In this document: positions 30,124 through 38,718 of the stretch, piece after piece
Numbering within the stretch: position 1 is the first letter of the stretch
Layout: every line of letters begins with the position of its first letter
NCBI RefSeq assembly: GCF_001931685.1
Contig: NZ_MOOY01000002.1
Location: 591,717 to 655,716, forward strand
Source of the DNA: Pararhizobium arenae
Lineage (GTDB): Bacteria; Pseudomonadota; Alphaproteobacteria; Rhizobiales; Rhizobiaceae
Direction of reading: 5' to 3'
Length of the DNA: 64,000 nucleotides
Notes under the pieces: model-generated
What the model was told of the DNA's origin: nothing
Seen by the model: only the letters and a program-made list of their open reading frames with translations
The model's database searches: none
Translations under genes and position numbers: made by a program

Positions 30124-30618
30124 ATGGTTGAAGATGTTGTAAAGTCGCTCGGCTTTCTGGCGATGGGAACGCGCATGAAGCGTATCGGGGAGCGGCTCCA
30201 GGCCGACACGCAAGTTCTGCTGGAAGCAATGGAGCTGCCGGTGGGCGCTGGCCAATGTCCCTTGCTCGCGGCAATCGATATGCTCGGGCCGCTGACGATC
30301 GGTGAACTGGCGGAGGCGCTCGGCATTACCCAGCCGGCGATTACCCGCAGCGTCAACCAACTCGCCGATCTTGGTTATCTGGCTGTCAAGCCTGCCGAGG
30401 ACGATCAGCGACGGCGTATCGTTCACCTGACGGAGCAGGGCCGCCGGCTGGTGGAACGGGCAAAGGCCGAGATATGGCCGCGCATCGAGGCGGCCGTGCG
30501 CGACCTCTGCGGCGGGCTTTCCGGCCCCTTTCTCGAACAACTGGCGGCCGTAGAGGGTGGCCTTGCCGCGCGCTCGCTGAAGCAGCGCAGCGATATGCTT
30601 AAAGGACAAGAACCATGA
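30124..30618 (+). CDS. MarR family transcriptional regulator
   Basis: A 164-residue winged-helix regulator. The DNA-binding segment is clear (LTIGELAEALGITQPAITRSVNQLADLGYL, then the wing PAEDDQRRRIVHLTEQGR). Start is ATG 30124; an in-frame GTG at 30112 is possible. The stop overlaps the ATG of the next gene by ATGA, so it is translationally coupled to a GNAT acetyltransferase that may be its target or a resistance function. An AT-rich palindrome lies upstream. Confidence 0.92.
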   Translation: MVEDVVKSLGFLAMGTRMKRIGERLQADTQVLLEAMELPVGAGQCPLLAAIDMLGPLTIGELAEALGITQPAITRSVNQLADLGYLAVKPAEDDQRRRIVHLTEQGRRLVERAKAEIWPRIEAAVRDLCGGLSGPFLEQLAAVEGGLAARSLKQRSDMLKGQEP

Positions 30619-31295
30619 AACATCTGCTTGATCGCCCCATATGGAGCGCCCTTGAAACGCGCCACGCAGCTCTTGGTGAAGGCGATGGGCGAGCGAGGCG
30701 GTTTCGCCCGCCCATCCATACATTTGCCGGTATGAAGGACGACGAGGAAGAAAGTCTGGAGGCGCTGGCGAAGCTGCCGGCGCCCGGCGAAACCTTGCTG
30801 ATCGTGCAATCCGATGACATCCGCATCCCCGCAAATTTCGTCGTCAATGCCACGGCGAAACTGGTGCAGATGCAGGCGGAAGAGCATCTGCCGCCGATAG
30901 AGGACGAGCGCATCGTGCCGCTGACGGCCGACGACGCGCAGGACATGCTCGATCTCGCGATGCTGACGAAGCCGGGTCCTTTCACGCTTCATGCCCAGAG
31001 CCTTGGCAGTTTCTGGGGGATCAGGGAAAACGGCCGGCTCGTGGCAATGGCCGGCGAGAGGTTGAAGCAGCCGGGTTTCACCGAGCTCAGTGGCGTCTGC
31101 ACGCATCCGGATGTGCGCGGCAGAGGCATCGGTCGCCTGCTGTCGCTCTATGTCGGCGGTAAGATATTCGCCAACAACGAGCGTCCCTATCTGCACGCCT
31201 ATGTGACCAACACCGCGGCCATCGGGCTTTATGAAACGCTCGGCTTCAAGGTGCGCGAGGCGATGAATGTCGCCGTCATCACCCGGGAGGCGTGA
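30615..31295 (+). CDS. GNAT family N-acetyltransferase, FR47-like
   Basis: A 226-residue protein with the GNAT acetyl-CoA-binding fold in its C-terminal half: ELSGVCTHPDVRGRGIGRLLSLYV is motif A with the R-G-x-G-x-G loop, followed by AAIGLYETLGFKV (motif B). The N-terminal 90 residues are typical of the FR47-like subgroup. It is coupled to the MarR gene and followed directly by a long hairpin. The acetyl acceptor is unknown. Confidence 0.9.
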   Translation: MKHLLDRPIWSALETRHAALGEGDGRARRFRPPIHTFAGMKDDEEESLEALAKLPAPGETLLIVQSDDIRIPANFVVNATAKLVQMQAEEHLPPIEDERIVPLTADDAQDMLDLAMLTKPGPFTLHAQSLGSFWGIRENGRLVAMAGERLKQPGFTELSGVCTHPDVRGRGIGRLLSLYVGGKIFANNERPYLHAYVTNTAAIGLYETLGFKVREAMNVAVITREA

Positions 31296-31297
31296 GG

Positions 31298-31338
31298 CTA
31301 GGGTCTGTGAGGTTCAGATTGAACCTCACAGACCCTAG
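31298..31338. terminator. 18-bp perfect inverted repeat, terminator or repeat element
   Basis: The arms 31298-31315 and 31321-31338 are perfect complements of 18 bp with a 5-nt loop, three bases after the GNAT stop codon. ATTTCTTTCATTTCGTTT follows, so it could end the MarR-GNAT transcript. The perfect symmetry and the adjoining palindrome also suggest a dispersed rhizobial repeat. Confidence 0.65.
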
Positions 31339-31352
31339 ATTTCTTTCATTTC

Positions 31353-31397
31353 GTTTGTCCTTTCGGGAAAACCGGTTTCCACTTTTCCCTGGCAAAC
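31353..31397. repeat. Rhizobial intergenic palindromic repeat
   Basis: GTTTG/CAAAC outer arms enclose GGGAAAA/TTTTCCC inner arms around ACCGGTTT. I recognise this kind of element as frequent between genes in Rhizobium and Agrobacterium genomes. It touches the 3' end of the VOC-family gene. Confidence 0.55.
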
Positions 31398-31398
31398 T

Positions 31399-31827
31399 CT
31401 AGAAGGTAATCTTCACGGACGGGGCGCTGCGTTTTGACTCCCCGTGAAAGACCGCTTCGATGTTGTTTCCATCGCGATCGAGCAGGAAGGCGGCGTAATA
31501 GTCCGGATGATAGGGGCGTTCCCCGGGCGCTCCATTGTCTTGTCCTCCATGGGCCAAGCCGGCTTCATAGAAGGCGCGGACGGTTGCCTCATCGGCGGCC
31601 TGGAAAGCCAGATGATGGCGGCCGGTCAACGCGCCTGCCGAGGCTTCGCTGTCGAGCGCAGAGATGAACAACTCGTCGGCCCAGAAGTAGCTCTCCTCTT
31701 CCCCGCCGATCGGAATGCCGAGAACCTCGAAGATCGCGCCGTAGAAATTCCGGCTTGCGGCAAGGTCGCGTACGACCAGCTGGATGTGATCAATCAGTCG
31801 CCCGCGATGCAGTTCGTTGGTTTCCAT
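31399..31827 (-). CDS. VOC/glyoxalase superfamily protein
   Basis: A 142-residue single-module vicinal oxygen chelate protein. It contains RLIDHIQLVVRDLAASRNFY at the start, HHLAFQAADEATVRAFYEAGLAHGG in the middle and the C-terminal YYAAFLLDRDGNNIEAVFH, which supplies the metal-ligand glutamate. An AAGGAGG ribosome site supports the ATG at 31827. The substrate is unknown; relatives include glyoxalase I and antibiotic-binding proteins. It is divergent from the broken recQ. Confidence 0.9.
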   Translation of the reverse strand: METNELHRGRLIDHIQLVVRDLAASRNFYGAIFEVLGIPIGGEEESYFWADELFISALDSEASAGALTGRHHLAFQAADEATVRAFYEAGLAHGGQDNGAPGERPYHPDYYAAFLLDRDGNNIEAVFHGESKRSAPSVKITF

Positions 31828-31991
31828 CTCCGCCTCCTTCTGTTCGAGACAGAGATTTAGGCGGGGGCGGAGGGCTTTCAATCAGAAGAAAAGCAAAAAG
31901 GGTTGGTGGGCTGTCTGCGTGACAGGCCAAAAGCTGGTTGCCGCGGATCGATCTGTGACATATTCCGGCGCTGAAGGAGATTCCTGCCAGA

Positions 31992-32507
31992 ATGAACACC
32001 CAAGCTCATCACCTCCTGGATCGCACGGGAACCAGAAATCCGCTCGATGTCCTGAAGACCGTCTATGGGTATTCCGCATTCCGGGGAAAGCAATCCGAGG
32101 TGGTGGAGCACGTCACGGCGGGTGGGGATGCGGTCGTGCTGTTTCCGACGGGTGCGGGCAAGTCGCTGTGCTTTCAGGTTCCAGCGCTGTGCCGCCGCGG
32201 CGTCGGCATTGTTGTCTCGCCGCTGATCGCGCTGATGCGCGACCAGGTGGAGGCGCTGAAGCAACTCGGCGTAAATGCTGCCGCGCTCAATTCGTCATTG
32301 AGCCGGGAGGAAGCCTTTGCCGTTCGTGATGCGCTGCGGGCCGGCAAGCTCGATCTACTCTATGTGACGCCGGAGCGCATCCTGACGCCGTCTTTCCGCG
32401 ATCTGATCAACGGCGCGGATATCGCGCTTTTTGCGATCGACGAGGCGCACTGTTTTCCCGTATTCACGGTTTTGACCATAAAACAGAAGGTATCAGTAAC
32501 TCATTGA
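31992..32507 (+). pseudogene. recQ: ATP-dependent DNA helicase RecQ, truncated at island junction
   Basis: The first 153 codons match the RecQ helicase N-terminus: motif 0 (YGYSAFRGKQSEVVEHV), Walker A (LFPTGAGKSLCFQVP), motif Ia ([15 protein letters not shown]) and motif II (AIDEAHC). A normal RecQ then continues VSQWGHDFR; here the frame changes to unrelated residues and stops 19 codons later. The helicase second RecA domain, RQC and HRDC domains are missing. The break at about 32450 marks the left edge of the accessory island. A different, complete RecQ is present at 45269-47134. Confidence 0.9.
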
Positions 32508-32568
32508 CTCTGCAACCCTATCGGCTGGACGAGGCCGATTTTATCGGGGCGGGTATCATTTCCAGAGC

Positions 32569-32704
32569 ATCCGCCGACTAGGCGGATACCGCCTTGAGTA
32601 TACGTGCCGTTCGGACAGCGACCGCTAGAGTCTGGCAGTCCGTTCGGCTCGTATACAAAAGACTCCGGGCGTCAGCCTGTCCTTTTCATCTCGCATAGCG
32701 AGAT
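32569..32704. repeat. Cluster of inverted repeats at the island edge
   Basis: Within 140 bp there are three inverted repeats: ATCCGCC/GGCGGAT (32569-32575, 32581-32587); a 19-bp pair matching at 16 positions (32598-32616, 32638-32656) around a 21-bp spacer; and ATCTCGC/GCGAGAT (32688-32694, 32698-32704). A further CTGTTTT/AAAACAG pair (32450-32456, 32480-32486) lies exactly at the recQ break. The remainder of 32508-33033 shows no gene. The cluster could be a recombinase or regulator binding region. Confidence 0.5.
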
Positions 32705-33033
32705 GCCTGACTTTAGCTTTGAGGGCGGCGAAGCAAACGGCAAGAGCACAATAGCCATTCGTTAACCATATGCAGCTGAAAGATCGAAACCGGTGATCCT
32801 GCGCGTGCTCACCACATTGGTGTGAACATGGCCGAGTCGAAAGCGGTCGCTTCTTCGGAGCGGTTGCCGCGTTCGTTTGAGCAAGTAGCCTCCTACCAGC
32901 AAACAGGACGCCGTCGCCAGATACGTTAGAACAAGGTCAAACCTTGAAGCGACAAAGCATTGGGGTGTGAATAGCGATTGTCATGTTAACGTTCATCGCC
33001 GAACATCAGCAGCATACGCAGGAGATGAGGCCA

Positions 33034-33762
33034 ATGGGTGAAATCAACCTGGAACAACGAGAAATCGAGGCGATCAAAGGCATCGATGAACGCGAACTAT
33101 CCAAGCTGATTGATGAGGCTATGGAAGCAGAAAGGCTTGGCGACCTGTACCGGCTCAGGCTACGCGACTGTGGTGAATACGTTGGGAGCAAGCTGCATTA
33201 TTTCGAGAAGGCTTTGAACGCGTATCGGGACGCGAAGTCTGCGAAAAAGCGGGAGGAGACCTACGGTTACGCGAGGCGCATGGGTTCTGATTTATCCTTT
33301 GCCTTCGGCAGGATGAAACATCGAATGGAAACTGAGGAACGTCAGCGCCCGTACTGGTATGTCGACGACAAAGTGTACTGGCCACATGATTTCACAAACA
33401 ACCTGTCAGTGACGATTTCTTACCGCTGGCGGAAAGAGGTCGAAGACGACTGGAACACAGGCCGCATCACATTTCACCACAAGGTCATTCCTCGGCCGTC
33501 GTATCTGCAGCCGCAGCCAAAGCGGAAGCCGAGCAAAGCGAAGCAGGAGGAAATTCGTCAGAACGAACTGTCATCGACCTGGCAGCATCTGATGAAAAGC
33601 GCTTTGTATACGCTGAGGGACTATTTCGAGGGCGGTGGCGATGGACACCAAATTCCGGGAACGTTCACAGCCGTGCCTGATCGGGATGGCCACTTGAACA
33701 ATTTCAGCTTGAAGTTTTGGACAGATGACGAGAAGGCCGGTGCAGCGAGCGCGGCGACATAG
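33034..33762 (+). CDS. Hypothetical protein
   Basis: A 242-residue hydrophilic, charged protein of no family I recognise. The first 110 residues are predicted mostly helical (REIEAIKGIDERELSKLIDEAMEAERL), and the C-terminal part has basic KPSKAKQEE. There is no signal peptide or membrane segment. Start at 33034 is supported by GGAG/GAGG upstream; an ATG at 32983 is in frame but poorer. It is the first gene of the island and ends 2 bp from the convergent phosphatase remnant. Confidence 0.7.
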   Translation: MGEINLEQREIEAIKGIDERELSKLIDEAMEAERLGDLYRLRLRDCGEYVGSKLHYFEKALNAYRDAKSAKKREETYGYARRMGSDLSFAFGRMKHRMETEERQRPYWYVDDKVYWPHDFTNNLSVTISYRWRKEVEDDWNTGRITFHHKVIPRPSYLQPQPKRKPSKAKQEEIRQNELSSTWQHLMKSALYTLRDYFEGGGDGHQIPGTFTAVPDRDGHLNNFSLKFWTDDEKAGAASAAT

Positions 33763-33764
33763 CC

Positions 33765-34541
33765 TTAGTCGGCAGTCACCTTGGCAACGTTCCGGTTTTG
33801 CTCTTCCATTCTGGCGTCAAAGCGGTGAATGACCGGGTTGCCATTTATCTTCTCGGCACAGATGAAGCCTGTGAGTTCATCGTCAACGAACACAGCTGAA
33901 GAAATACGACCAGTGCGGTAAGACCCGGTGTCTATAGCTATCCGGTTCCCGTGCACCTCAGGAAGTTCGCTATCGGTGATGGTGTGTCCGTGCACGACAG
34001 TCTTCTCTAACTCCCCGCTGAACCCGATAAATCCATCCCTGATCCATCGAAGATCGTATGGATTCTGATCCGCCAGTTTGATGCCAGGCCGAACACCGGC
34101 GTGGACGAAACAGAAATTGGTGGTCTCCACCTTGTCGACCGCTGCTTGCAGCATCTCGACGTGATGATCGTAGAACTCTTGAATCAGTGCGGCGAATTCT
34201 TGCATCGATGGTCTCTGCCCGCCACAATAGGCCTCGACAGTTTGCCAGCCACCAAAATCTTCGAGCCAAGCAGCCTGCTCGTCTGGCCTCAGAATACCGC
34301 TGACCGCGTGCCAGAAGCGTTCATCATGATTGCCCAGCACGAACTTTGAGCCCGGATGCAGCAGCATCGTCTGGTTGACGATTTCCATGCACTCCTTGCT
34401 GTCTGGACCACGATCAACTATGTCGCCGAGGAATATGAAGCGTCGAGCATAGTCGGCCGCATCTTCATTTATCGCTGCGAGGAGCAGGCGAAGGAGATCG
34501 TCTCAGCCGTGGATATCCCCGATTGCATAAGTCAGGTTCAT
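33765..34541 (-). pseudogene. PPP-type serine/threonine phosphatase with in-frame stop
   Basis: Translated from ATG 34541, the frame reads MNLTYAIGDIHG, then TGA (34503-34505). It continues without shift as DDLLRLLLAAINED, then FLGDIVDRGPDS and GNHDERF. These are the three metal-site motifs of PPP-family phosphatases (GDxHG, GDxxDRG, GNHE/D). The whole is about 258 codons, normal for bacterial diadenosine tetraphosphatase or PrpA-like enzymes. Only one base prevents a full-length protein; CGA to TGA is the simplest explanation. Downstream initiation at 34388 would yield a 207-residue piece lacking two metal motifs. Confidence 0.8.
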
Positions 34542-34738
34542 TCTGAATGCTGCCCGTTCCGTGATTGGGTTGACCTCTACGTTCAAAAGGTTTCCGACGC
34601 CTTGCTCTAAAGGCACAACGTGTCGCGTTGTCATCAAAGTATTTGGGCCACGAAGAACCGCAATGAAAGGCGCACGATGAATAGATTGGCCGCGAGAACG
34701 AATATTGGTACGGTGCCAGTCTAATCGGAGGTGCCGCA

Positions 34739-34876
34739 ATGGTTAGTGGTTGGGACAAACATCCGGGTCCGGAAAATGATTACGCCTCAAAACCGTGGTC
34801 GAAATCTAGATCAATAACTTTCGGAGTAATCTTGATAGTAGGCGCGATAGCCTTGGTTTGGTACCTTGCGCAATAG
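34739..34876 (+). CDS. Small single-pass membrane protein
   Basis: A 45-residue reading frame with a strong GGAGGTG ribosome site 6 bp before the ATG. The N-terminal 25 residues are polar (WDKHPGPENDYASKPWSK) and the rest forms one transmembrane segment (ITFGVILIVGAIALVWYLA). It converges with the TerY-P-type kinase gene, 13 bp away. Function unknown; short membrane proteins beside kinases can be toxins, anchors or regulators. Confidence 0.6.
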   Translation: MVSGWDKHPGPENDYASKPWSKSRSITFGVILIVGAIALVWYLAQ

Positions 34877-34889
34877 ACTATGGCCACGA

Positions 34890-37112
34890 TCAGATGTTCC
34901 TCGTGCCCTGGCAGGTCGGATATCGACTGCATCCCCAAAACTGGCGTCCTGCCCGCTTTCCCCGCCTTGCTGTTCGCAAACGCATGCCAGAGCCACATAC
35001 AGGGCAGCTAGGTATGCTTGAGCCTGTGCGGCTTGAATTGTGACTGCCTCCGAAGCTTGTCCGCGCGGTACCGGCAGTTGACGAATAAGAGGTCGGTCGG
35101 CGCGTGGACGGCTGGGTAGGTTGGTACGGAGGTACCGGTTGCAAAACCGGAACCGCGATCTTGAAATGACGTAGATCGGCTTCGGCTTGGGCCAGTTCCT
35201 CAACGAATTGCTGAAGCTGGGCATCATTGCCACTGATCCAATCATTCAGCTGCTTGTGTTGCTGCTTCAATTGATCGACAAGCTTCGAAAGCTTGTCAGC
35301 ACATCCTTGTTGTCGGGAGATGATATTGTCCCGTTTGGTTCGCAAGGCGGCTCTATCGGCAGCCGTGTAGTCGGTCCGAAACAGGAACTTTCTTTCAACC
35401 TGGTTGACCCAGGCCATGATGTTGGCGGACTTAACCGGGCCGATGCCATGAGCATCCTGAACGTCACGTCTTGATGCGTCGTATGCGGTCGTAAATCCGT
35501 AGGAAGCCAGAGACGCGACGTCACCGGACGTCAGTTTTGGTATCCTTGCACCTCGGATGCCGTGCGCACTAAGGTGGGCATCCAGCTGCTGTTGCCGCCT
35601 GGAGGCATTGTAGTCGGTTTCGATATTCTTAAAATCGGATACGAGCGCCTTGTACTCGTCAATCTTCTCAAGAATGGCTGCACGGGTTGACTGGACCGTT
35701 TCAGCAGGCGAGTTTGACTGCAGATGCTGGACCCGCCCGCGTACTTTCTCCGCAGTAGATTTGTACCTCTGAAGAAAGCTGCTTTCCGCGCTATCAGAGC
35801 GAAATGCCAGGTACACCGCCACGCCTGCTGAAATCAGGGGCACTACGGGTGGAAACCCAGCTGCAAACATCAAGATCGCCGCCGCGCCCCAAACTACTGC
35901 GAAGACTTTCCGCAGTCTTCCGTCCGACGCAGTTTTCGACGCAGAAGCCAAGGCTTCGGCAGATGCAGAGTAGCTGACTTTGGGCGACGGGATCGCAACT
36001 TTGATCTGGGGTGGAATTGTCAGCGAGTTTAGGATGGCCTCGATGGCTACGATGTTAAAGCTAAAACCAACGCCTTCACTGATAGAGCCTTTTGGAACGT
36101 GAGCGTTTGCGTCGTGGCTGATGAACATCGGCACGCCGAACGCCTGCTCCATTCGGCACCAGGGACATTCAGGGGCAACCCTTGAATAGTGGTGAGCCTT
36201 GTTGTTCGGACACGGCCGTAGGGATTGCTCCAGCTCTTCGAGTGCGGAAATCCATTGGCTGGGGGTTGGTCTGGAGCCGACTCCTTGAGGCGAGAACGCC
36301 AACTCGAAGCTCTGCCTGACCTTTGGTGAGAGGTCCGCCATCTGAACAGTCGAAGGAGGCGGTTGCATTTTTGTGTCCCGCATCGAGTATGCGAACCGAA
36401 ACTCCTTGATGGCCTGTTCGATCCCCATATCTCCGACTCCCTTGAAGCGGCCAGAGAATGGATGTCGATCCATGCAGAGAATCTGGAAGATGGCGACCGC
36501 CAAGCCGAAGGCATCGTGATCGGGTGTACGGACCACGCTCTTCAAGGATTGGCCTTGTAGTTCCGGCGGCGTGTACTCTGGAACGCCGACGACGCACAGG
36601 TACTGTTTACCCTTTTGAATGACCTGGAATGAGTCGGTGTCGATGAGCGCGACGGTTGCCTGTTGGGAAACCAAGATACTGCGCTGATTAATATCTCCGA
36701 TGACGCAACCAGCTGCATGGACCTGCCCAAAGACACGCGCCACGTTGATGGCGGTCCGCACCAGAAACCTGTAGTCCGCAGCCGGAAAATGCCTCAACCG
36801 TGAGGAAGGCGTCTGCAGTTCGTGGATTTCTTTGTGCTCTGCAACGAGCCGCATCAGGAAGCCGACAAAGCTTCCCTTGCGGTCAGCAACGACCTTGGTG
36901 GGGAACGCAACCGTATTAATGGATGAATGCAGGTTAGCATCCACCATGGCCCTGATTTTCGCCTCTCGCGATGCAACGACCGTGGGCAGATAGGCCTTTA
37001 CCGCATAGCCCGGCAGGTTGGTCAGCGCATAGACCTCGCCTTCGCCGCCTTTGCCAATGCGCTTCCCGACATGCAGTTCGTCAGTTCCAGCAAAGAGTTT
37101 GTCGAGGCTCAT
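34890..37112 (-). CDS. TerY-P triad protein kinase with HhH and zinc-ribbon domains
   Basis: A 740-residue protein-kinase-fold enzyme. The glycine loop GKGGEGEVYA (about residues 20-29) and AVKAY lysine start the domain; the catalytic loop is the YegI-type GDINQRSILV and the metal site LIDTDSF instead of DFG. Two adjacent hydrophobic segments (about 410-450) suggest membrane association. A coiled-coil stretch, a helix-hairpin-helix (HGIGPVKSANIMAW) and a C-terminal topoisomerase-type zinc ribbon (CPVCGSGM...CSRYPTC) follow. Its start overlaps the PP2C stop by ATGA. With PP2C and vWA genes it forms the phosphorylation triad described for Ter-linked stress systems; nucleic acid sensing by the HhH/zinc part is inferred. 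Confidence 0.85.
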   Translation of the reverse strand: MSLDKLFAGTDELHVGKRIGKGGEGEVYALTNLPGYAVKAYLPTVVASREAKIRAMVDANLHSSINTVAFPTKVVADRKGSFVGFLMRLVAEHKEIHELQTPSSRLRHFPAADYRFLVRTAINVARVFGQVHAAGCVIGDINQRSILVSQQATVALIDTDSFQVIQKGKQYLCVVGVPEYTPPELQGQSLKSVVRTPDHDAFGLAVAIFQILCMDRHPFSGRFKGVGDMGIEQAIKEFRFAYSMRDTKMQPPPSTVQMADLSPKVRQSFELAFSPQGVGSRPTPSQWISALEELEQSLRPCPNNKAHHYSRVAPECPWCRMEQAFGVPMFISHDANAHVPKGSISEGVGFSFNIVAIEAILNSLTIPPQIKVAIPSPKVSYSASAEALASASKTASDGRLRKVFAVVWGAAAILMFAAGFPPVVPLISAGVAVYLAFRSDSAESSFLQRYKSTAEKVRGRVQHLQSNSPAETVQSTRAAILEKIDEYKALVSDFKNIETDYNASRRQQQLDAHLSAHGIRGARIPKLTSGDVASLASYGFTTAYDASRRDVQDAHGIGPVKSANIMAWVNQVERKFLFRTDYTAADRAALRTKRDNIISRQQGCADKLSKLVDQLKQQHKQLNDWISGNDAQLQQFVEELAQAEADLRHFKIAVPVLQPVPPYQPTQPSTRRPTSYSSTAGTARTSFGGSHNSSRTGSSIPSCPVCGSGMRLRTARRGKRAGRQFWGCSRYPTCQGTRNI

Positions 37113-37879
37113 CTTCTGACCGCTATCACCAACGTTTTGTCGTCATCGGTGTGCTCGGCAAACTTCTCGCTATCGAGATAAGCCGAAAGTCGGCCTGTCA
37201 GGAAACGGTCGCGGCCGAGAGATGTGCTTGATACGAATGGTCGTATCATAGGGTTGAAAAAGTTCTCGTAAGGCTCGTTCGTTACGCTGTCCAAGACCTG
37301 GTTCTCGATCCCGTCAGAGAACAGGAATATGGCGTCTATCGGAACATCATGCTCTGCGACCCTGAGCCTCGGAGTGCCGGAATCGGTCACGAAGTACGTA
37401 GTTGATGCGTACTCGCCATTTTCGGATTCACTCAGAAGCAGCCAGCCTTGGTCAACAGCGCTTCGAGCAACAATAGCACCATCACCGACGTGAGCGGTCA
37501 CTGTCCGGGTGCCGTCCGTGACGCCCATAACCATCGTTGCGGCGAAATCACGAGGAGTGAGGGATCGCAAGGACGCTGCATGAATGATCCGGTCGCGAAC
37601 CTGGTCTACCCAATCCCAAACATGATCCTCGGACGGCATGTCCGTTGAGCCATTAGCGAAATGGGAACGAAGAGCTTCCGCCAGCGTGCGACAGACAACC
37701 GAAGCACCTTCTCCACCATGGGACGCGGAACCTGCGCCATCGGAAACAACGGCACAGAAGATTGACGCCCCGTCCGGATCGACTATTTCAAAACATCGCT
37801 TCGCATCCTGAAGGCGCGTCCCGCTTTTGACATGGGAGATGCCCCGAACGGATGCGGCACCGAATGTCCATCTTGTCAT
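37109..37879 (-). CDS. PP2C family protein phosphatase of the TerY-P triad
   Basis: A 256-residue metal-dependent serine/threonine phosphatase. PP2C motifs are [41 protein letters not shown] and the C-terminal [10 protein letters not shown], which together hold the metal-binding aspartates. The ATG at 37879 overlaps the vWA gene stop by ATGA; upstream in-frame codons run inside that gene. It likely reverses phosphorylation by the downstream kinase. Cytoplasmic, no signal peptide. Confidence 0.88.
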   Translation of the reverse strand: MTRWTFGAASVRGISHVKSGTRLQDAKRCFEIVDPDGASIFCAVVSDGAGSASHGGEGASVVCRTLAEALRSHFANGSTDMPSEDHVWDWVDQVRDRIIHAASLRSLTPRDFAATMVMGVTDGTRTVTAHVGDGAIVARSAVDQGWLLLSESENGEYASTTYFVTDSGTPRLRVAEHDVPIDAIFLFSDGIENQVLDSVTNEPYENFFNPMIRPFVSSTSLGRDRFLTGRLSAYLDSEKFAEHTDDDKTLVIAVRR

Positions 37880-38553
37880 CCGGCAAAGGCCCATCCATCC
37901 GGAGCCGTTGGATTGGTAAGGGGCACTTGCTCGCCCGGATTGGACCGAGAAACCGATCCAAGAGAGTTCGAGAGCCACTGGAAGAACTCTTTGAACTGGA
38001 GGCCCTTCAGTTTAAGCGGCTGGCGAACCGAGATTTTGGCCAGGGTATCCATGTTAGCGCCTTCGACGCCAATGGCATAAAACATGAAGGCCTTGCTATC
38101 TTCGCCCTTCCTGACCTCTTCAGCAGCGCGATGCCAGCTATCAGTAGGCGCACCATCGGTAATCAGGAAAACCCAGGGTCGATAAAAATTGATCCCGTTC
38201 TCCCGGTAACGATCCTTGCGTTCACGGAGCATGGCTAGACCGGTTTCGATGGCTTCTCCCATTGGAGTGTTGCCTTGGGAGGTGAGTGTTGGCGGATAAA
38301 AGTTCTCTGCACCGATGAAGTCCATTTCCACGTTCACGGGCCCGAACGTCACCATTGCGAATTCGACCCGTTTTGCCGCGAGACTATCGCTCTGAATCTC
38401 TTCCTGCAGAGCCCGTAGGCCTTCGTTCAGTTCGTCAATTGGTCTGCCGCCCATCGAACCTGAAACATCCAGGATCAGGACGCATGGACAGCGCGGTTGA
38501 GGGTTGGATTTCAAATCGGCATCGGCGAAAGGCTGTTGATCGAACTCGGACAT
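37876..38553 (-). CDS. TerY-like von Willebrand factor A domain protein
   Basis: A 225-residue vWA protein with an intact metal-ion-dependent adhesion site: DVSGSMGG (DxSxS) near residue 30, a central threonine region ([10 protein letters not shown]) and ITDGAPTD. It is TerY-like in length and sequence. A GGAG ribosome site precedes ATG 38553. It is the first gene of the coupled triad vWA, PP2C, kinase, and is divergent from an exported nuclease gene. The vWA protein presumably presents a partner or substrate to the kinase and phosphatase. Confidence 0.88.
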   Translation of the reverse strand: MSEFDQQPFADADLKSNPQPRCPCVLILDVSGSMGGRPIDELNEGLRALQEEIQSDSLAAKRVEFAMVTFGPVNVEMDFIGAENFYPPTLTSQGNTPMGEAIETGLAMLRERKDRYRENGINFYRPWVFLITDGAPTDSWHRAAEEVRKGEDSKAFMFYAIGVEGANMDTLAKISVRQPLKLKGLQFKEFFQWLSNSLGSVSRSNPGEQVPLTNPTAPDGWAFAG

Positions 38554-38718
38554 GCAAGGCTCCCCATCCACAATTGCCGCCATACAACCCCAAAACGAAT
38601 TGCCGATCAATTGGATGCGATGAAATACACAGTTAGGTTGAGATTGCGCCTAAGTGCTCTGAGCGTATGTTGTCCAAAGACTCAGAATATCGCTATGCAT
38701 TTACCTAGCAGGACTAGA

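Noticed and set aside
32508..33033. Additional gene in the spacer after the recQ break
   Set aside because: Stops in all frames and no ribosome site with a following frame; only inverted repeats are visible.
33765..34541. Selenocysteine insertion at the in-frame TGA of the phosphatase
   Set aside because: No selenocysteine insertion structure was recognised just downstream, PPP phosphatases do not need a selenol at this position, and a one-base nonsense mutation explains the data.
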